DNA of 64,000 bases from Lutibaculum sp963816555 (GCA_963816555.1 CAWFLD010000011.1:1-64000); one strand, 5' to 3'. Shown: positions 1 to 8,751, counted from the first letter of the stretch. Notes: a model not told the origin generated them from the sequence alone. A program made the numbers and translations.

Positions 1-42
1 CGAGGAACGGGCGCCCCACCCGAAGGCGGGGCAACCGGATCG

Positions 43-1253
43 TCAGATCGAGGGCTGCGGGGTCTCGTTGTCGACGACCTCGAGCTTCGGCTTCCGGCGC
101 GGGCTCGGCCGCGACGCCTTCGGCTTCGGGGCCGCCTCCGCCTCGGTCTGGACCAGGACAGGACCCGTCCGCTTCGCCCTCGTCTCGGCCTCGGAAGGCT
201 CTTCCGGCTCGACCGCCAGGCTCGGCGCGTCGGCCACCGTCTCGGGCTCAGCCGCCACCGGCTCTGGCTCGACCGTCTCGCCGACCTCCGGCGTCTCGAC
301 GACCTCGGGGGTGTCGTCGTCGGTGTCGTCGGCGGCCGCCTCGCCTCGGCCTGCACCTTCAGCGTCGCCTTCGGCTCCCCGAACGGCTGCCCCTTGGTGA
401 CGAACCGGAGGGCGGGCAGCACCTCGTCGGCGAGCCAGACCTTGAGCGCCCTGTTGCCCGGCCAGTCCCGGTGACTGCCGAGCGTGTAGAGGAGGTCGTG
501 GACCTCCCGCCACCGGCTCGTCGGGATCTTCGAGTGGCTCGCCTCGCGCAAGGCCCCAGACTCCCACCGGAACTCGAGCGGCGCGAGCAGGACCTCGAGG
601 TGCTTGACCACGATCCGGGCGGGGATCTCGAGCTGATGCGACAGCCTGTCCTTGACGAGGCGCTTGTCGCCGACCTCCGTCAGGGCCTCCTCGATGTCCC
701 TGGCCATCGCCTTGCAGAGCGCCATGAGCTCGGCGACGCCCGCGGACATCACGATGTTGGCCGCGGCCTTCAAGCCCTTCGTGCCGCCGACGTCGCCCGG
801 CTCGAGCTTCTCGGCCTCGCCGTCCACGGAGGCCTCCCGCCTCATCGCCTTGACCTCCTCGACCGTCAGGCGGTTGCCGTCGGAGTAGGCGCCGAGCACC
901 ATGTCGACGACCTCCTCCTTCGCGGTGATCAGCGCGATGAGCACGGTCGGCGAGACCCGGTCCTGCACGAGCCGCTTCCGCCTGTCGTTGAAGCGGCCGT
1001 ACATCCCGATGAGGTTGCCGGCCTGCTTCTCGCCGAGGTCGCAGCGCTGCGTGAGCCATCCGGCCCAGGTCTCCGGCGGCAAGATAGCCTGCATGCGCGT
1101 CAGGTTCTCCCCGACGTCGAAGGACTGGTCGGTGGTCTTCCGGCCGATCGTGTGGATCGCGCTGGTGCGCTGCTCAACCTCCGCGATCTGGTCGTCGGCG
1201 AGCCCCGCCGCCTTCAGGTCGATCGGGGTCATCGTAGTCGTGGTGTCGGTCAT
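43..1253 (-). CDS. Uncharacterised protein of the integrated element, frame broken once
   Basis: No firm function. The ATG at 1253 follows a GGAGG ribosome site. The first roughly 300 codons are charged and helical. The segment with DVGENL and WAGWLTQRC, about residues 45-80, resembles the DUF3102 style of helix-turn-helix-like domain found in plasmid and phage proteins. The C-terminus is acidic and proline-rich, runs of Glu, Asp, Val and Pro ending in a basic KASRPSPRRKPK tail, and looks disordered. The frame changes near 340-350: GAGGCGAGGCGG most simply lost one G from GAGGCGGAGGCGG. Repaired, the protein has about 403 residues. It lies on the element side of the integrase, with the same orientation. 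A DNA-binding regulator or replication accessory role is only an inference. Confidence 0.6.
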
Positions 1254-1760
1254 GGAGAGCCTCCGTGTAGGACCGCTGCAGAAGTCGCCCAGGTCCTGAG
1301 CGACGAGTACATTGTCCTCGGAGAATTCGTGAGAGTCAAAAAGAACAACATTTCGGTTTACTGAAGATGAATGGTGAATACTGGCTGCGCTGGCTCTCCT
1401 GATACATCAGGAGATACCATTAACCGAAACCATCTATGTCAAGAACATTATCTTACAGCGCACCAGAATTTTGTTTCTCCGGAGCATCAGTGTAGAATCT
1501 ATACGGAATAGTGTACGTGCGGGCGGAAGCGCTAGGACAGGCCAAACTGGCGCGCCTCAACACGTACAAATCCGCGAAAGAAAGATCATGCCTCCCGATA
1601 TGGAAGAGAAATTGGCCCCATCATATTCGGGACGCGCGCACGCTTATCTTCCACACTCGCGCAACACCGATTTTTGCCTCCGCACGCGCGGCGCATACTG
1701 TGTCGTTGCAAGCGGCGTCCGCGAGCGGAATGGAGCGACCTGAAGGAAACAGTGCCCAGC
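1254..1760. other. AT-richer intergenic regulatory gap of the element
   Basis: This roughly 500-base stretch has no credible gene. It is clearly richer in A+T than the rest of the window, especially 1320-1520, and separates two divergently transcribed genes, so it should carry both promoters. It contains a perfect 8-bp dyad at 1395-1414 and an outer imperfect inverted pair at 1351-1360 and 1420-1429. Short open frames across it lack coding character. Confidence 0.6.
1395..1414. promoter_or_regulatory. Perfect dyad, possible operator
   Basis: TCTCCTGA, a 4-base spacer TACA, then TCAGGAGA form a perfect inverted repeat. It lies about 140 bases upstream of the leftward gene at 43-1253. An outer inverted pair, TTTCGGTTTA at 1351 and TTAACCGAAA at 1420 (9 of 10 matching), brackets it. 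There is no U-run, so a terminator is unlikely. A repressor operator or a replication/excision protein site is an inference. Confidence 0.45.
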
Positions 1761-2183
1761 ATGAGCACCGTCACCATCCAGCTCCGCCCGGACGGCTACG
1801 GGTGGGCGATCATTCCCGACAAGCTCGACGATCCGCCGGACCACGGTGAGCGGGCCTGGCCGCGGGAGCCGCATGCGGTCACGTGCTGGGGCAGGCCGCT
1901 GCCGCAAGGCATGGCCGACCGCGTCCGGCTGTACGACGTCCTCCGCACCCTGCTCGACGAGGCCGACGCCGACGAGGTCCTGCTCGCGATCGAGCCAGGC
2001 GTCGAGGATCGGCGGGTTGGCATCGTGGAGGTCGCCCTCGATCACGCGGACGTCGGGGTCGAGCTGGTCGCGCCGCACGCGGACGGCGCCATCGGCATCG
2101 CGCGCGACTATGTGCGCGACTTCATCGCCGCGCTCGACATGCCGGACGACGCAGAGAACACGCCGCCGCCGGGCGAGCGTTGA
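1761..2183 (+). CDS. Hypothetical protein of the integrated element
   Basis: This is an acidic protein of about 140 residues without a motif I recognise. It begins MSTVTIQLRPDGYGW and has a predicted mixed alpha/beta fold, no signal peptide and no membrane segment; the C-terminus is Asp/Glu/Pro-rich. The start is uncertain: the ribosome site AAGGA at 1743-1747 is 13 bases from this ATG but 4 bases from an in-frame GTG at 1752. It converges with the integrase (stop at 2241), with 57 bases between. It belongs to the element by position only. Confidence 0.5.
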   Translation: MSTVTIQLRPDGYGWAIIPDKLDDPPDHGERAWPREPHAVTCWGRPLPQGMADRVRLYDVLRTLLDEADADEVLLAIEPGVEDRRVGIVEVALDHADVGVELVAPHADGAIGIARDYVRDFIAALDMPDDAENTPPPGER

Positions 2184-2240
2184 CGGCGGCGGAAATCATT
2201 TCCTTGGCCGCCGCGGACGGCTTGCCGCACCCCGGCTACG

Positions 2241-4307
2241 TCACGCCCGTCGCTTCGAGCCTTCCTTCTCCGCTTGCTCGATCCTGGGGCGGTAATAGTC
2301 TGACCAGCGTGGCCGCTGCACCCAGGTCCGGATCGGCGTCAGCTCTCGCCGTTCCGCCCGCTCCTTGGCATCGAGCAGCTTCTCGGACAGCGTCTTGAGG
2401 ACGGGCGTGCTCAGGCCCGCCAGCTCCGCGAGGTCCTCCGACGCGTACCGGCCCTTCGCGCCGTAGCCGTGCGGAATGTTGCCGCTGCTCGAATGTCCCA
2501 GGACACGGTGTCGCGTTCGCTCCGACAGGGTGAGCGTGTCGAGTCGGTCCGCCATCCAGTGACGCGCGCTGTAGAGGGCGATGTTCTTCCGCGAGAAATC
2601 GATCTCGCGCCTCAGGTTCTGCCAGCTTTTCGCCAGCGGGCGCCCCCACTCCAGGGTCCCGGTCTTCCGCAGATAAGGCTCCCACTCGGGAAACAGGAAC
2701 GGGCAGTCCATCTCCTTGAGGTCCTTGGCTCTCTCGAGAAGGCCGAGATCGATCATCAGGGGATGAATCGGCACGGTCCGGACGGCCGAGGCCGTCTTGA
2801 ACTGCCGCAGGTTCTTCTTCGCGACGCGGCCCTTCGTCGGGTCGAACAGGCTCAGGTCGAAGACGTGGAAGCTGCCTTGCGTCTTGATGTCGGCCACTCG
2901 CAACTGGCCGATCTCGCCGGGGCGCATGCCCGTCAGCAGCGCGATGAGGTAGCCCCAATAGAGGTGGTTCTGGACGAACAGCTTTCCCGGCGTCCAGAAG
3001 TGCTCGGGGCTGCGGCAGCCCGTGAAGAGCGGCATGGAGAAGATCTTCAGGATCTCCTCGTCGTTGAACGAGTCGCGCGGCAGCGAGACGTAGGTCTCGT
3101 CGCTCGAGTAGGTGAACTTGGGCTCCGGGCCGGGGTGATAGCCCTTCTCGATCATCCAGTTGAAAAACTTCCGCAGCGACGCGTAGTAGCCGTTCTTGAT
3201 GCGCGAGTCCGTCAGGCGATGGAGGCCCTTCCAGCCGTGTGCCTTGGCGTAGTGATAGCGGGTGGAGAGGCTGGCGCAGTGCTCGCGGGGGATGCCCTCC
3301 CGGTTCGGGATGTCGGGCAGCATCCTCTCGAGCTTCTTCATGTCGGCCGGCGTGATGTCGCCCGTCCGAGGGTCGCCGAACTCGTCGACGATGAACTGGA
3401 TGACGAGACCGAGCTCGCTTCGCTCGCCGTCGTGTCCTTTAGCCTCCTTGCGCTCGGCGAGGTACGCCTCGAGGGCCTCGGACAGCGGCGTCTCGAGACC
3501 TGAAGGCTCCTCTTCGACGGACGCCTCGGGCACGGGCGGCGGAGCGTGTGCCGGAAGAGGAGGATGAGCTGGCGCGGGCGCCGGGTGGAACGTCACCGAC
3601 GGCACGCCCTGATTCTCCTGAGGCTGAGCCTGCGGCCATCCCGAAGCGGGCCCGACTGCATGTTGGGACGGTGGAGACGTCACCGGCTGCGACGGATAAG
3701 GCTGGTCGGAACCCGGCATGGGATGCGGCGGCTGCCCGTAGCCGGGCACCGGGTGCGCGGGCTGGCCATAACCGGAAAACGGGTGCTGCGGTTGCTGCGG
3801 GGGATGGCCCGGCGCCAGCCCCATCTGCACGGCCCGCAACTGGTCCGCCCGGCCGCGCTCGTAGTTGAAGGCGCGATCCCGCTCGCGCAGCGCCTCCTCG
3901 GCCGCGTGGTTCTGCGACACGAACGTGTGGAAGAGCTGGTAGTAGCCGGGATGCAGGATCTCCGGCTCAAAGCCTTGGGCCTTCGCCCTCCGGTTCATGT
4001 TCCGGAGGGCCTCCTCGTAGATCTTCCGCGCCTGCAGGACGTCCTCCGTGATCGGCGCGATGTCCATGACGTAGGCGCGCAGGTCGTTCACGTTCTTCGC
4101 GATGAGGGCGAGATGGCTGTCGCTGTCGTTCATCGGATGGATCCAGCGGAGGCATTCGTTCAGGCGGACGAGGGCGCGACGGTACTCGCAGGTCCTTAAG
4201 GACGCCCTGAAGAGCGGCTTGCCGAGGAGCGCGGCGAACGCCGGCGCGCAGCGGATCTGCAGGTAGTATCGTCCCTCGCGCCTGACGAGGTATGAAGCAC
4301 GTGCCAT
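2241..4307 (-). CDS. Site-specific tyrosine recombinase (integrase) with proline-rich linker
   Basis: This is the integrase expected to insert and excise the element at the neighbouring tRNA-Met. The ATG at 4307 is preceded by AGGTGG and gives 688 residues, much longer than the usual 380-450. Residues 1-55 match the DUF6538 N-terminus (YLVRREGRYYLQIRCAP). Residues about 163-262 are an insert rich in Pro, Gln, Gly, Tyr and His with imperfect GYGQP/HPxPG repeats. The SAM-like core-binding domain follows at about 275-390. In the catalytic domain I see Arg462 (TGMRPGEIGQL), the box II segment YSARHWMAD (Arg582, with Tyr579 where His is common), LGH (His605) and the probable nucleophile Tyr615 in IPHGYG. 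It reads away from the tRNA, the usual layout for tRNA-targeting integrases. Confidence 0.92.
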   Translation of the reverse strand: MARASYLVRREGRYYLQIRCAPAFAALLGKPLFRASLRTCEYRRALVRLNECLRWIHPMNDSDSHLALIAKNVNDLRAYVMDIAPITEDVLQARKIYEEALRNMNRRAKAQGFEPEILHPGYYQLFHTFVSQNHAAEEALRERDRAFNYERGRADQLRAVQMGLAPGHPPQQPQHPFSGYGQPAHPVPGYGQPPHPMPGSDQPYPSQPVTSPPSQHAVGPASGWPQAQPQENQGVPSVTFHPAPAPAHPPLPAHAPPPVPEASVEEEPSGLETPLSEALEAYLAERKEAKGHDGERSELGLVIQFIVDEFGDPRTGDITPADMKKLERMLPDIPNREGIPREHCASLSTRYHYAKAHGWKGLHRLTDSRIKNGYYASLRKFFNWMIEKGYHPGPEPKFTYSSDETYVSLPRDSFNDEEILKIFSMPLFTGCRSPEHFWTPGKLFVQNHLYWGYLIALLTGMRPGEIGQLRVADIKTQGSFHVFDLSLFDPTKGRVAKKNLRQFKTASAVRTVPIHPLMIDLGLLERAKDLKEMDCPFLFPEWEPYLRKTGTLEWGRPLAKSWQNLRREIDFSRKNIALYSARHWMADRLDTLTLSERTRHRVLGHSSSGNIPHGYGAKGRYASEDLAELAGLSTPVLKTLSEKLLDAKERAERRELTPIRTWVQRPRWSDYYRPRIEQAEKEGSKRRA

Positions 4308-4333
4308 GGCCCACCTATCCATGGGTACGCGCG

Positions 4334-4349
4334 TGTGAGATGTATCACA
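4334..4349. promoter_or_regulatory. CRP-type palindrome upstream of the integrase
   Basis: The 16 bases read TGTGA, six bases, TCACA, a perfect match to the CRP half-site pair. They lie 27-42 bases upstream of the integrase ATG, within its probable promoter or leader. A CRP-family regulator could control integrase expression; this is inferred from the motif alone. Confidence 0.5.
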
Positions 4350-4402
4350 GCGACTCCGCACCCCCAAGTGGGGCAAGTCATTGATTTACTGACGGAAAAT
4401 TT

Positions 4403-4432
4403 TGGTAGCGGAGGAGGGACTTGAACCCCCGA
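4403..4432. other. Candidate attachment site (tRNA 3-prime end)
   Basis: The 3-prime half of the tRNA-Met, T arm through CCA, faces the integrase, whose start codon is 96 bases away. tRNA-targeting integrases commonly recombine here and leave a direct repeat of the tRNA end at the far border of the element. That second copy would lie left of this window, so the site is inferred from position only. Confidence 0.45.
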
Positions 4433-4479
4433 CACGCGGATTATGATTCCGCTGCTCTAACCAACTGAGCTACTCCGCC
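4403..4479 (-). tRNA. tRNA-Met (CAT), elongator type
   Basis: This folds as a complete 77-base tRNA with encoded CCA. The 7-bp acceptor stem pairs GGCGGAG with CTCCGCT (one G-U at the end). The anticodon stem GCGGA/TCCGC closes the loop ATCATAA, giving anticodon CAT. The T arm is GGGGG-TTCAAGT-CCCTC, and the D-arm start AGCTCAGTTGGTTAGAGC is standard. The sequence resembles alphaproteobacterial elongator tRNA-Met. The first base pair is not the mismatch expected of the initiator. A lysidine-modified tRNA-Ile2 also carries CAT and cannot be fully excluded, but the body fits Met better. Confidence 0.95.
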
Positions 4480-5189
4480 ACGGCGTGCGCGAATGGGCGG
4501 CGTGGCCGCCTGCCGCAGGCCCGGGCGATATAAGGAGCGGCGGCCTGTGGTGTCAAGCGCCGCGCGGCCGGTTCGCGATCTGCCCGGCCCGGGGGCGGCG
4601 CAAGGGCAGCGGGGGACGGTGCCGCGGCGTCCGCGGGGGTGACGGCTGGCTCGGCGGCGCCGGGCTGCGGCGGCCGGGCCGCTTGGCGATTCGGGCCCGC
4701 CTGCCGGCCGCGGCCCGACCCGCGGGGCCCTCCGTCAAACCGGAGCAATCGGCTCCCACGGCCCGCCCATCGGCGCGGCACCTTGCCGGTCCCACCCTTG
4801 CCGCAGTCCTCGCCCTCTGCCGACAGTCCTCGTCCTTGCCTGCCGCGCCCTTGCCTGCCCCGCCCTTGCCTGCCCCGCTCTTGCCAGTATTGCCCTCTGC
4901 CGTCCCTTGCCGGTCCTGCCCTTGCCGGCAGCCGCCTTGCCGGTCCTGTCCGTGCCGGGCGCGGCCTCTGCCGCCCCCTCGTCTCGCGATTCGCCACCGC
5001 GCGTTCGAGGGCGCCGGGATGGCAGACGCCGTCGACGCGCGGGGGACGGCAGGTCGGCCGCGGCGTCCGGCTGACGGGCTGACCGGCCCCTGCCCCGCTT
5101 CCTGCGGAGGGACGGACAGGCGCGGAGGCTGCCAGCGCTTCCGCGCTGCCGGCCGCGGCTCCGCCCGCGCTGACGGCCGCCGCCCTGCC
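4480..5189. other. Gene-free GC-rich tract with short repeats
   Basis: This roughly 700-base stretch separates tRNA-Met from lrgB and holds no gene I can support; its long open frames come only from extreme G+C. The plus strand is pyrimidine-rich, with many copies of CTTGCC and CCGGTCC-like words. Between 4835 and 4894 these form a tandem 15-bp array. The tRNA promoter is expected just right of 4480. Confidence 0.6.
4835..4894. repeat. 15-bp tandem repeat, four units
   Basis: Units start at 4835, 4850, 4865 and 4880 and follow CTTGCCTGCCCCGCC. The first three differ by one or two bases; the fourth keeps CTTGCC and the final TGCC but is diverged between them. Loose CTTGCC words extend the pattern on both sides. 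On the minus strand the array gives runs such as GGGCGGGG separated by short loops, so it could form G-quadruplexes. It lies in non-coding sequence. Confidence 0.75.
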
Positions 5190-5918
5190 CTACCGCATCA
5201 GCAGGGCGAGCAGGCTCGGTGCGACGAGCGCGGTCAGGAGGCCGTTCAGCGCCAGGGCGAGGCCCGCGAAGGTGCCGGCGGTGGGGTGCACCTGCAGCGC
5301 CCGCGCCGTGCCGATGCCGTGGCCGGCGAGGCCGGAGGCGAAGCCGCGGGCCCGCCAGTCGCGGATCTTCAGCGCGTTCATCAGCGGCGTCACCATCACC
5401 GCGCCGGTGATCCCCGTCAGGATGACCATCACCGCCGTCAGCTCCGGCAGGCCGCCGATCTCGCGCGCGATGCCCATGGCGATCGGCGCGGTCACCGATT
5501 TCGGGGCGATCGAGGCGACCATGACCGGGTCGCCGCCGAAGGCGCGGGCGATCAGCACCGCGCTCGTGATGCCGGTGAGCGAGCCCGCCGTCACGGCGCA
5601 GGCGACCGGCACGAACAGGCGCCGGAGCTCGCGACGGTTGCGGATGATCGGCACGGCGAGCGAGACGGTGGCGGGGCCGAGCAGCACGTGGACGAACTGC
5701 GCGCCCTCGAAATAGGTCGGGTAGTCCGTGCCGGAGACGACGAGCACCGCGCCGACCAGCACGATCGAGATCAGCACGGGATTGACGAGCGGCGGCCGCT
5801 TCAGCCGCGCCGAGAGCGCGTCGGCCCCGACATAGGCGGCCATCGTCAGCGCCAGCCAGAAGAGCGGCGAGGTCGCGAGGTAGACCCAGAAGCTGTGGGC
5901 GCTTTCGACGGGCGTCAT
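5190..5918 (-). CDS. lrgB: LrgB/CidB family membrane protein
   Basis: This is an integral membrane protein of 242 residues with about seven to eight hydrophobic segments and the LrgB family signature around SIAPKSVTAPIAMGIA, followed by GLAGHGIGTARAL near the C-terminus. In other bacteria LrgA/LrgB act as an antiholin-like pair that modulates murein hydrolase activity, and some homologues export glycolate or pyruvate. Its ATG overlaps the lrgA stop by four bases (ATGA), so the two are translationally coupled. No regulator of the LytSR type is next to it, so substrate and control are unknown. Confidence 0.9.
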   Translation of the reverse strand: MTPVESAHSFWVYLATSPLFWLALTMAAYVGADALSARLKRPPLVNPVLISIVLVGAVLVVSGTDYPTYFEGAQFVHVLLGPATVSLAVPIIRNRRELRRLFVPVACAVTAGSLTGITSAVLIARAFGGDPVMVASIAPKSVTAPIAMGIAREIGGLPELTAVMVILTGITGAVMVTPLMNALKIRDWRARGFASGLAGHGIGTARALQVHPTAGTFAGLALALNGLLTALVAPSLLALLMR

Positions 5919-6271
5919 GCCGCCTCTCCCCGGCCGGACAGTCGCGACACCGCGACGAAGACGAGCGCCGTGACGGCGAGCGTCAGGGCCGTCGACAGGA
6001 CGAGCACGGCGAGAAGCGGCACGAGCTCCTGCCGCAGCAGGTCGAGGTGCTGCAGGATGCCGACGCCCGCCGGCACGAAGAGCAGCGAAAGGTTGGCGAG
6101 CAGCAGGTCCGCGGCCGCCTCGACCTCGCCGGCAACCCCCGGCAGGGCGGAGCCGAGCAGCGCCAGCATCGCCAGCCCGATGACGGGCCCCGGCACGGGC
6201 AGCGGGAAGAAGATCGAGACCGCCTCCCCCACGAACTGGAAGAGGACGATCACGAGAAAGCTCCTGAGCAT
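5915..6271 (-). CDS. lrgA: LrgA/CidA family holin-like protein
   Basis: This small membrane protein of 118 residues has four hydrophobic helices. The family core is recognisable in GEAVSIFFPLPVPGPVIGLA (about residues 13-32). I chose the ATG at 6271, preceded by AGGGACAGG, over an upstream in-frame start at 6379, because the extra 36 residues are low-complexity and precede the hydrophobic start typical of LrgA. It is the first gene of a two-gene operon with lrgB. The role is inferred from the family as a partner of LrgB. Confidence 0.88.
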   Translation of the reverse strand: MLRSFLVIVLFQFVGEAVSIFFPLPVPGPVIGLAMLALLGSALPGVAGEVEAAADLLLANLSLLFVPAGVGILQHLDLLRQELVPLLAVLVLSTALTLAVTALVFVAVSRLSGRGEAA

Positions 6272-6518
6272 GGCTGCCTGTCCCTTTTGCCGGTGCGGGG
6301 CAGGAGTTGAGCGTGCCGGGACGGGGCTGGCAAGCGCCCCCTGCCCCGTGTCGCCGAGTATCCGCGGCCCCTGCCCCATCCCGAAGTCTTACGTAGTCAT
6401 ACGGACCGCTCGACTGCGCGCGGGCTTGATGATCCTTTTACGACTCCGGACGCCAGATGCGCGCAAGTGAACGTCGAATAAAACGACGTGCGACCTACTT
6501 TCCCGAAGGAACGACATC

Positions 6519-8711
6519 GTGCCGCGCATCTCCGATATCTCCGTCAACGTCCGGCTGGCCGCGTGCCTGCTGCTTCCGCTTCTTCTCGTTGCCTACCTGG
6601 CGCAGGATTCGATCCGCGCGACCTACCGCACCTACGGCGCGATGTCGGCGCTGACCGAGACGAGCGGGGCCGTCCGGGCCATGAGCAACCTGATCCACAC
6701 CCTGCAGGTCGAGCGGGGCGCCTCCGCCGGCTATATCGGCAGCCGCGGCGCCCGCCTGAAGACGGAGCTCGAGGCGGCCCGCGCGGCGACCGACGGCGAG
6801 ACGGCGGCCTTCGAGCCGGTCCGCGCCGCCCTCGCGAGCGCTCACCCCGAGCAGGCGGAGCTTCTCTCGGAGGCGCAGACCATGCTCGCCCGCCTGCCGG
6901 CGATGCGCGCCGACATCACCGCCCTCAAGCTCGCCGGCGGCCAGTCCTTCGGCTACTACACCGCGACCATCGACAGGATCGCCGCGCTCGTCCAGGCGGC
7001 GACGCGGGCCGGCGACAGCGCCCGGATGGCGACGCGGCTGTCCGCCTACAACGACTTCCTGCGCGCCAAGGAGCTGGCGGGCCAGGAGCGGGCCGTGGGA
7101 ACGGGCGCCATCGCCGCCGGCCGCTTCGACGAGGCGGGGCTCGCGACCTTCGTGTCGCTCGGCGGGGCGCAGGCGGCGCTGCTCGACGGCTACCTCGCCG
7201 GCCGGCCGGCACAGGAGCAGCAGGCCGACCGGGAGATCCTCGAGAAGGCGGGCGCGTCCGTGCTGCAGGCCATGCGCGAAACGATGATCGCGCACGGCAC
7301 GATGACCGACCTGTCGGTCCTCGACCCCGCCGCCTGGTTCGCGCAGGCGACGAAGCGCATCGACGCGCTGAAGCAGATCGAGACCTCGGCGCTGGCGCAG
7401 ATCGACGCCCTCGCCGGCGAGGTCTCGCAGCAGGCCTGGCAGCGCTTCCTCGTGCTCTCGCTGGGCGTCGGCATGGCGGTGCTCCTCGTCGGCGGCATCT
7501 CCATCTCGCTCGCCCGCTCGGTCACCAAGCCGCTGCGGCTCCTCACGGTCTGCATGCGCGAACTGCTCGAGGGCAAGACCGACATGGCGCATGTCGACAC
7601 GAGCTCGAAGGACGAGATCGGCGAGATGGCGCGCGCGGTGCAGGGCTTCGTCGAGCTGACGGAGGAGAACGTCCGCCGCCAGCGCGAGGAGGATGCGGCC
7701 CGCGCCGCGGAGAAGGAGCGCGAGCGCGCCTCCACCGACGCGGAGAAGGCCGTCCGGGCCCGCGAGGTCGAGACGGCGATGGCCGCGCTGGGCGACGCGC
7801 TGCGGCGGCTGGCGCGCGGCGACGTGGCCCACCGCATCTCGACCGGCTTCGCGCCGAGCCTCGACAGCCTGCGCATCGACTTCAACGACTCCGTGAGCCA
7901 CCTCGAGCAGGTCCTCGCCTCGGTGCGCGACGTCTCCTCCGGCGTCACCAGCGGCGTCGAGGAGCTGCGCATGGCGGCCGACGACCTGTCGTCGCGCACA
8001 GAGCGGCAGGCGGCCTCGCTCGAGGAGACGGCGGCGGCGCTGACCGAGGTCTCGGCCACCGTCGAGGCGACCTCCGACCGGGCGACCCGCGCGGGGGATC
8101 TCGTGGCCGAGACCACCGACCACACGCGCGCCTCGAACGCGGTCGTGCGGCAGACGATGGAGGCGATCCAGGAGATCTCCGAGTCGTCCGGCCAGATCTC
8201 GCAGATCATCGGCGTCATCGACGAGATCGCCTTCCAGACGAACCTGCTGGCCCTGAACGCCGGCGTCGAGGCGGCGCGGGCCGGCGAGGCCGGCAAGGGC
8301 TTCGCCGTCGTCGCCCAGGAGGTCCGCGAGCTCGCGCAGCGCTCGGCCGTGGCCGCGAAGGAGATCAAGGAGCTGGTCGGCCGCTCCGCCTCCGCCGTGC
8401 AGAACGGCGTCGCCCTCTCCGGCCGCACCGGCGAGGCGCTCAAGGGCATCCTCGAGCGCGTCGAGACGGTGCGCCAGGAGGTCGGCGCCATCGTCTCGGC
8501 GGCGCAGGAGCAGGCGACGGCGCTGCGCGAGGTCAGCGAGGCGGTCGCCCAGATGGACCAGGTGACGCAGCAGAACGCCGCGATGGTCGAGCAGTCGACG
8601 GCAGCGACCCACACGCTGGCGGCCCAGGCGGAGACGCTGGCGGCCGAGGTCGGCCAGTTCGTCCTCTCCGGCAATGCCGCGGGCCGGCCGCGCTACGAGG
8701 CGGCCGCCTGA
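6519..8711 (+). CDS. Methyl-accepting chemotaxis protein with NIT-type sensor domain
   Basis: This 730-residue chemoreceptor starts with GTG at 6519 behind GAAGGA. A first transmembrane helix lies at about residues 12-28. The periplasmic region contains LIHTLQVERGASAGYIG, typical of NIT (nitrate/nitrite-sensing) domains. A second membrane helix at about 308-330 is followed by HAMP, and a second HAMP-like stretch lies near 420-470. The C-terminal signalling domain has the conserved hairpin tip around IAFQTNLLALNAGVEAARAG. No CheB/CheR-binding pentapeptide is seen at the end. It would control the flagellar motor through CheA/CheW, which are not in this window. The ligand is not known. Confidence 0.93.
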   Translation: MPRISDISVNVRLAACLLLPLLLVAYLAQDSIRATYRTYGAMSALTETSGAVRAMSNLIHTLQVERGASAGYIGSRGARLKTELEAARAATDGETAAFEPVRAALASAHPEQAELLSEAQTMLARLPAMRADITALKLAGGQSFGYYTATIDRIAALVQAATRAGDSARMATRLSAYNDFLRAKELAGQERAVGTGAIAAGRFDEAGLATFVSLGGAQAALLDGYLAGRPAQEQQADREILEKAGASVLQAMRETMIAHGTMTDLSVLDPAAWFAQATKRIDALKQIETSALAQIDALAGEVSQQAWQRFLVLSLGVGMAVLLVGGISISLARSVTKPLRLLTVCMRELLEGKTDMAHVDTSSKDEIGEMARAVQGFVELTEENVRRQREEDAARAAEKERERASTDAEKAVRAREVETAMAALGDALRRLARGDVAHRISTGFAPSLDSLRIDFNDSVSHLEQVLASVRDVSSGVTSGVEELRMAADDLSSRTERQAASLEETAAALTEVSATVEATSDRATRAGDLVAETTDHTRASNAVVRQTMEAIQEISESSGQISQIIGVIDEIAFQTNLLALNAGVEAARAGEAGKGFAVVAQEVRELAQRSAVAAKEIKELVGRSASAVQNGVALSGRTGEALKGILERVETVRQEVGAIVSAAQEQATALREVSEAVAQMDQVTQQNAAMVEQSTAATHTLAAQAETLAAEVGQFVLSGNAAGRPRYEAAA

Positions 8712-8751
8712 GGCCGGCACCGGCCCGGAGGGCGCGTCGCGACGGCGCGCC

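Noticed and set aside
4835..4894. CRISPR-like array
   Set aside because: The repeats are directly adjacent 15-bp units without unique spacers, and no cas genes are present.
4485..6470. Open frame of 661 codons on the plus strand
   Set aside because: It runs through the repeat tract and antisense to lrgA/lrgB with no protein-like composition; high G+C makes long empty frames common here.
6495..8720. Antisense frame of 741 codons opposite the chemoreceptor
   Set aside because: It is a shadow of the chemoreceptor gene, rich in Arg, Ala and Gly without motifs; the plus-strand protein has full family structure.
8693..8751. murI overlapping the chemoreceptor gene end
   Set aside because: The overlap exists only in the shifted frame; restoring two bases gives the usual MurI C-terminus and a stop at 8752.
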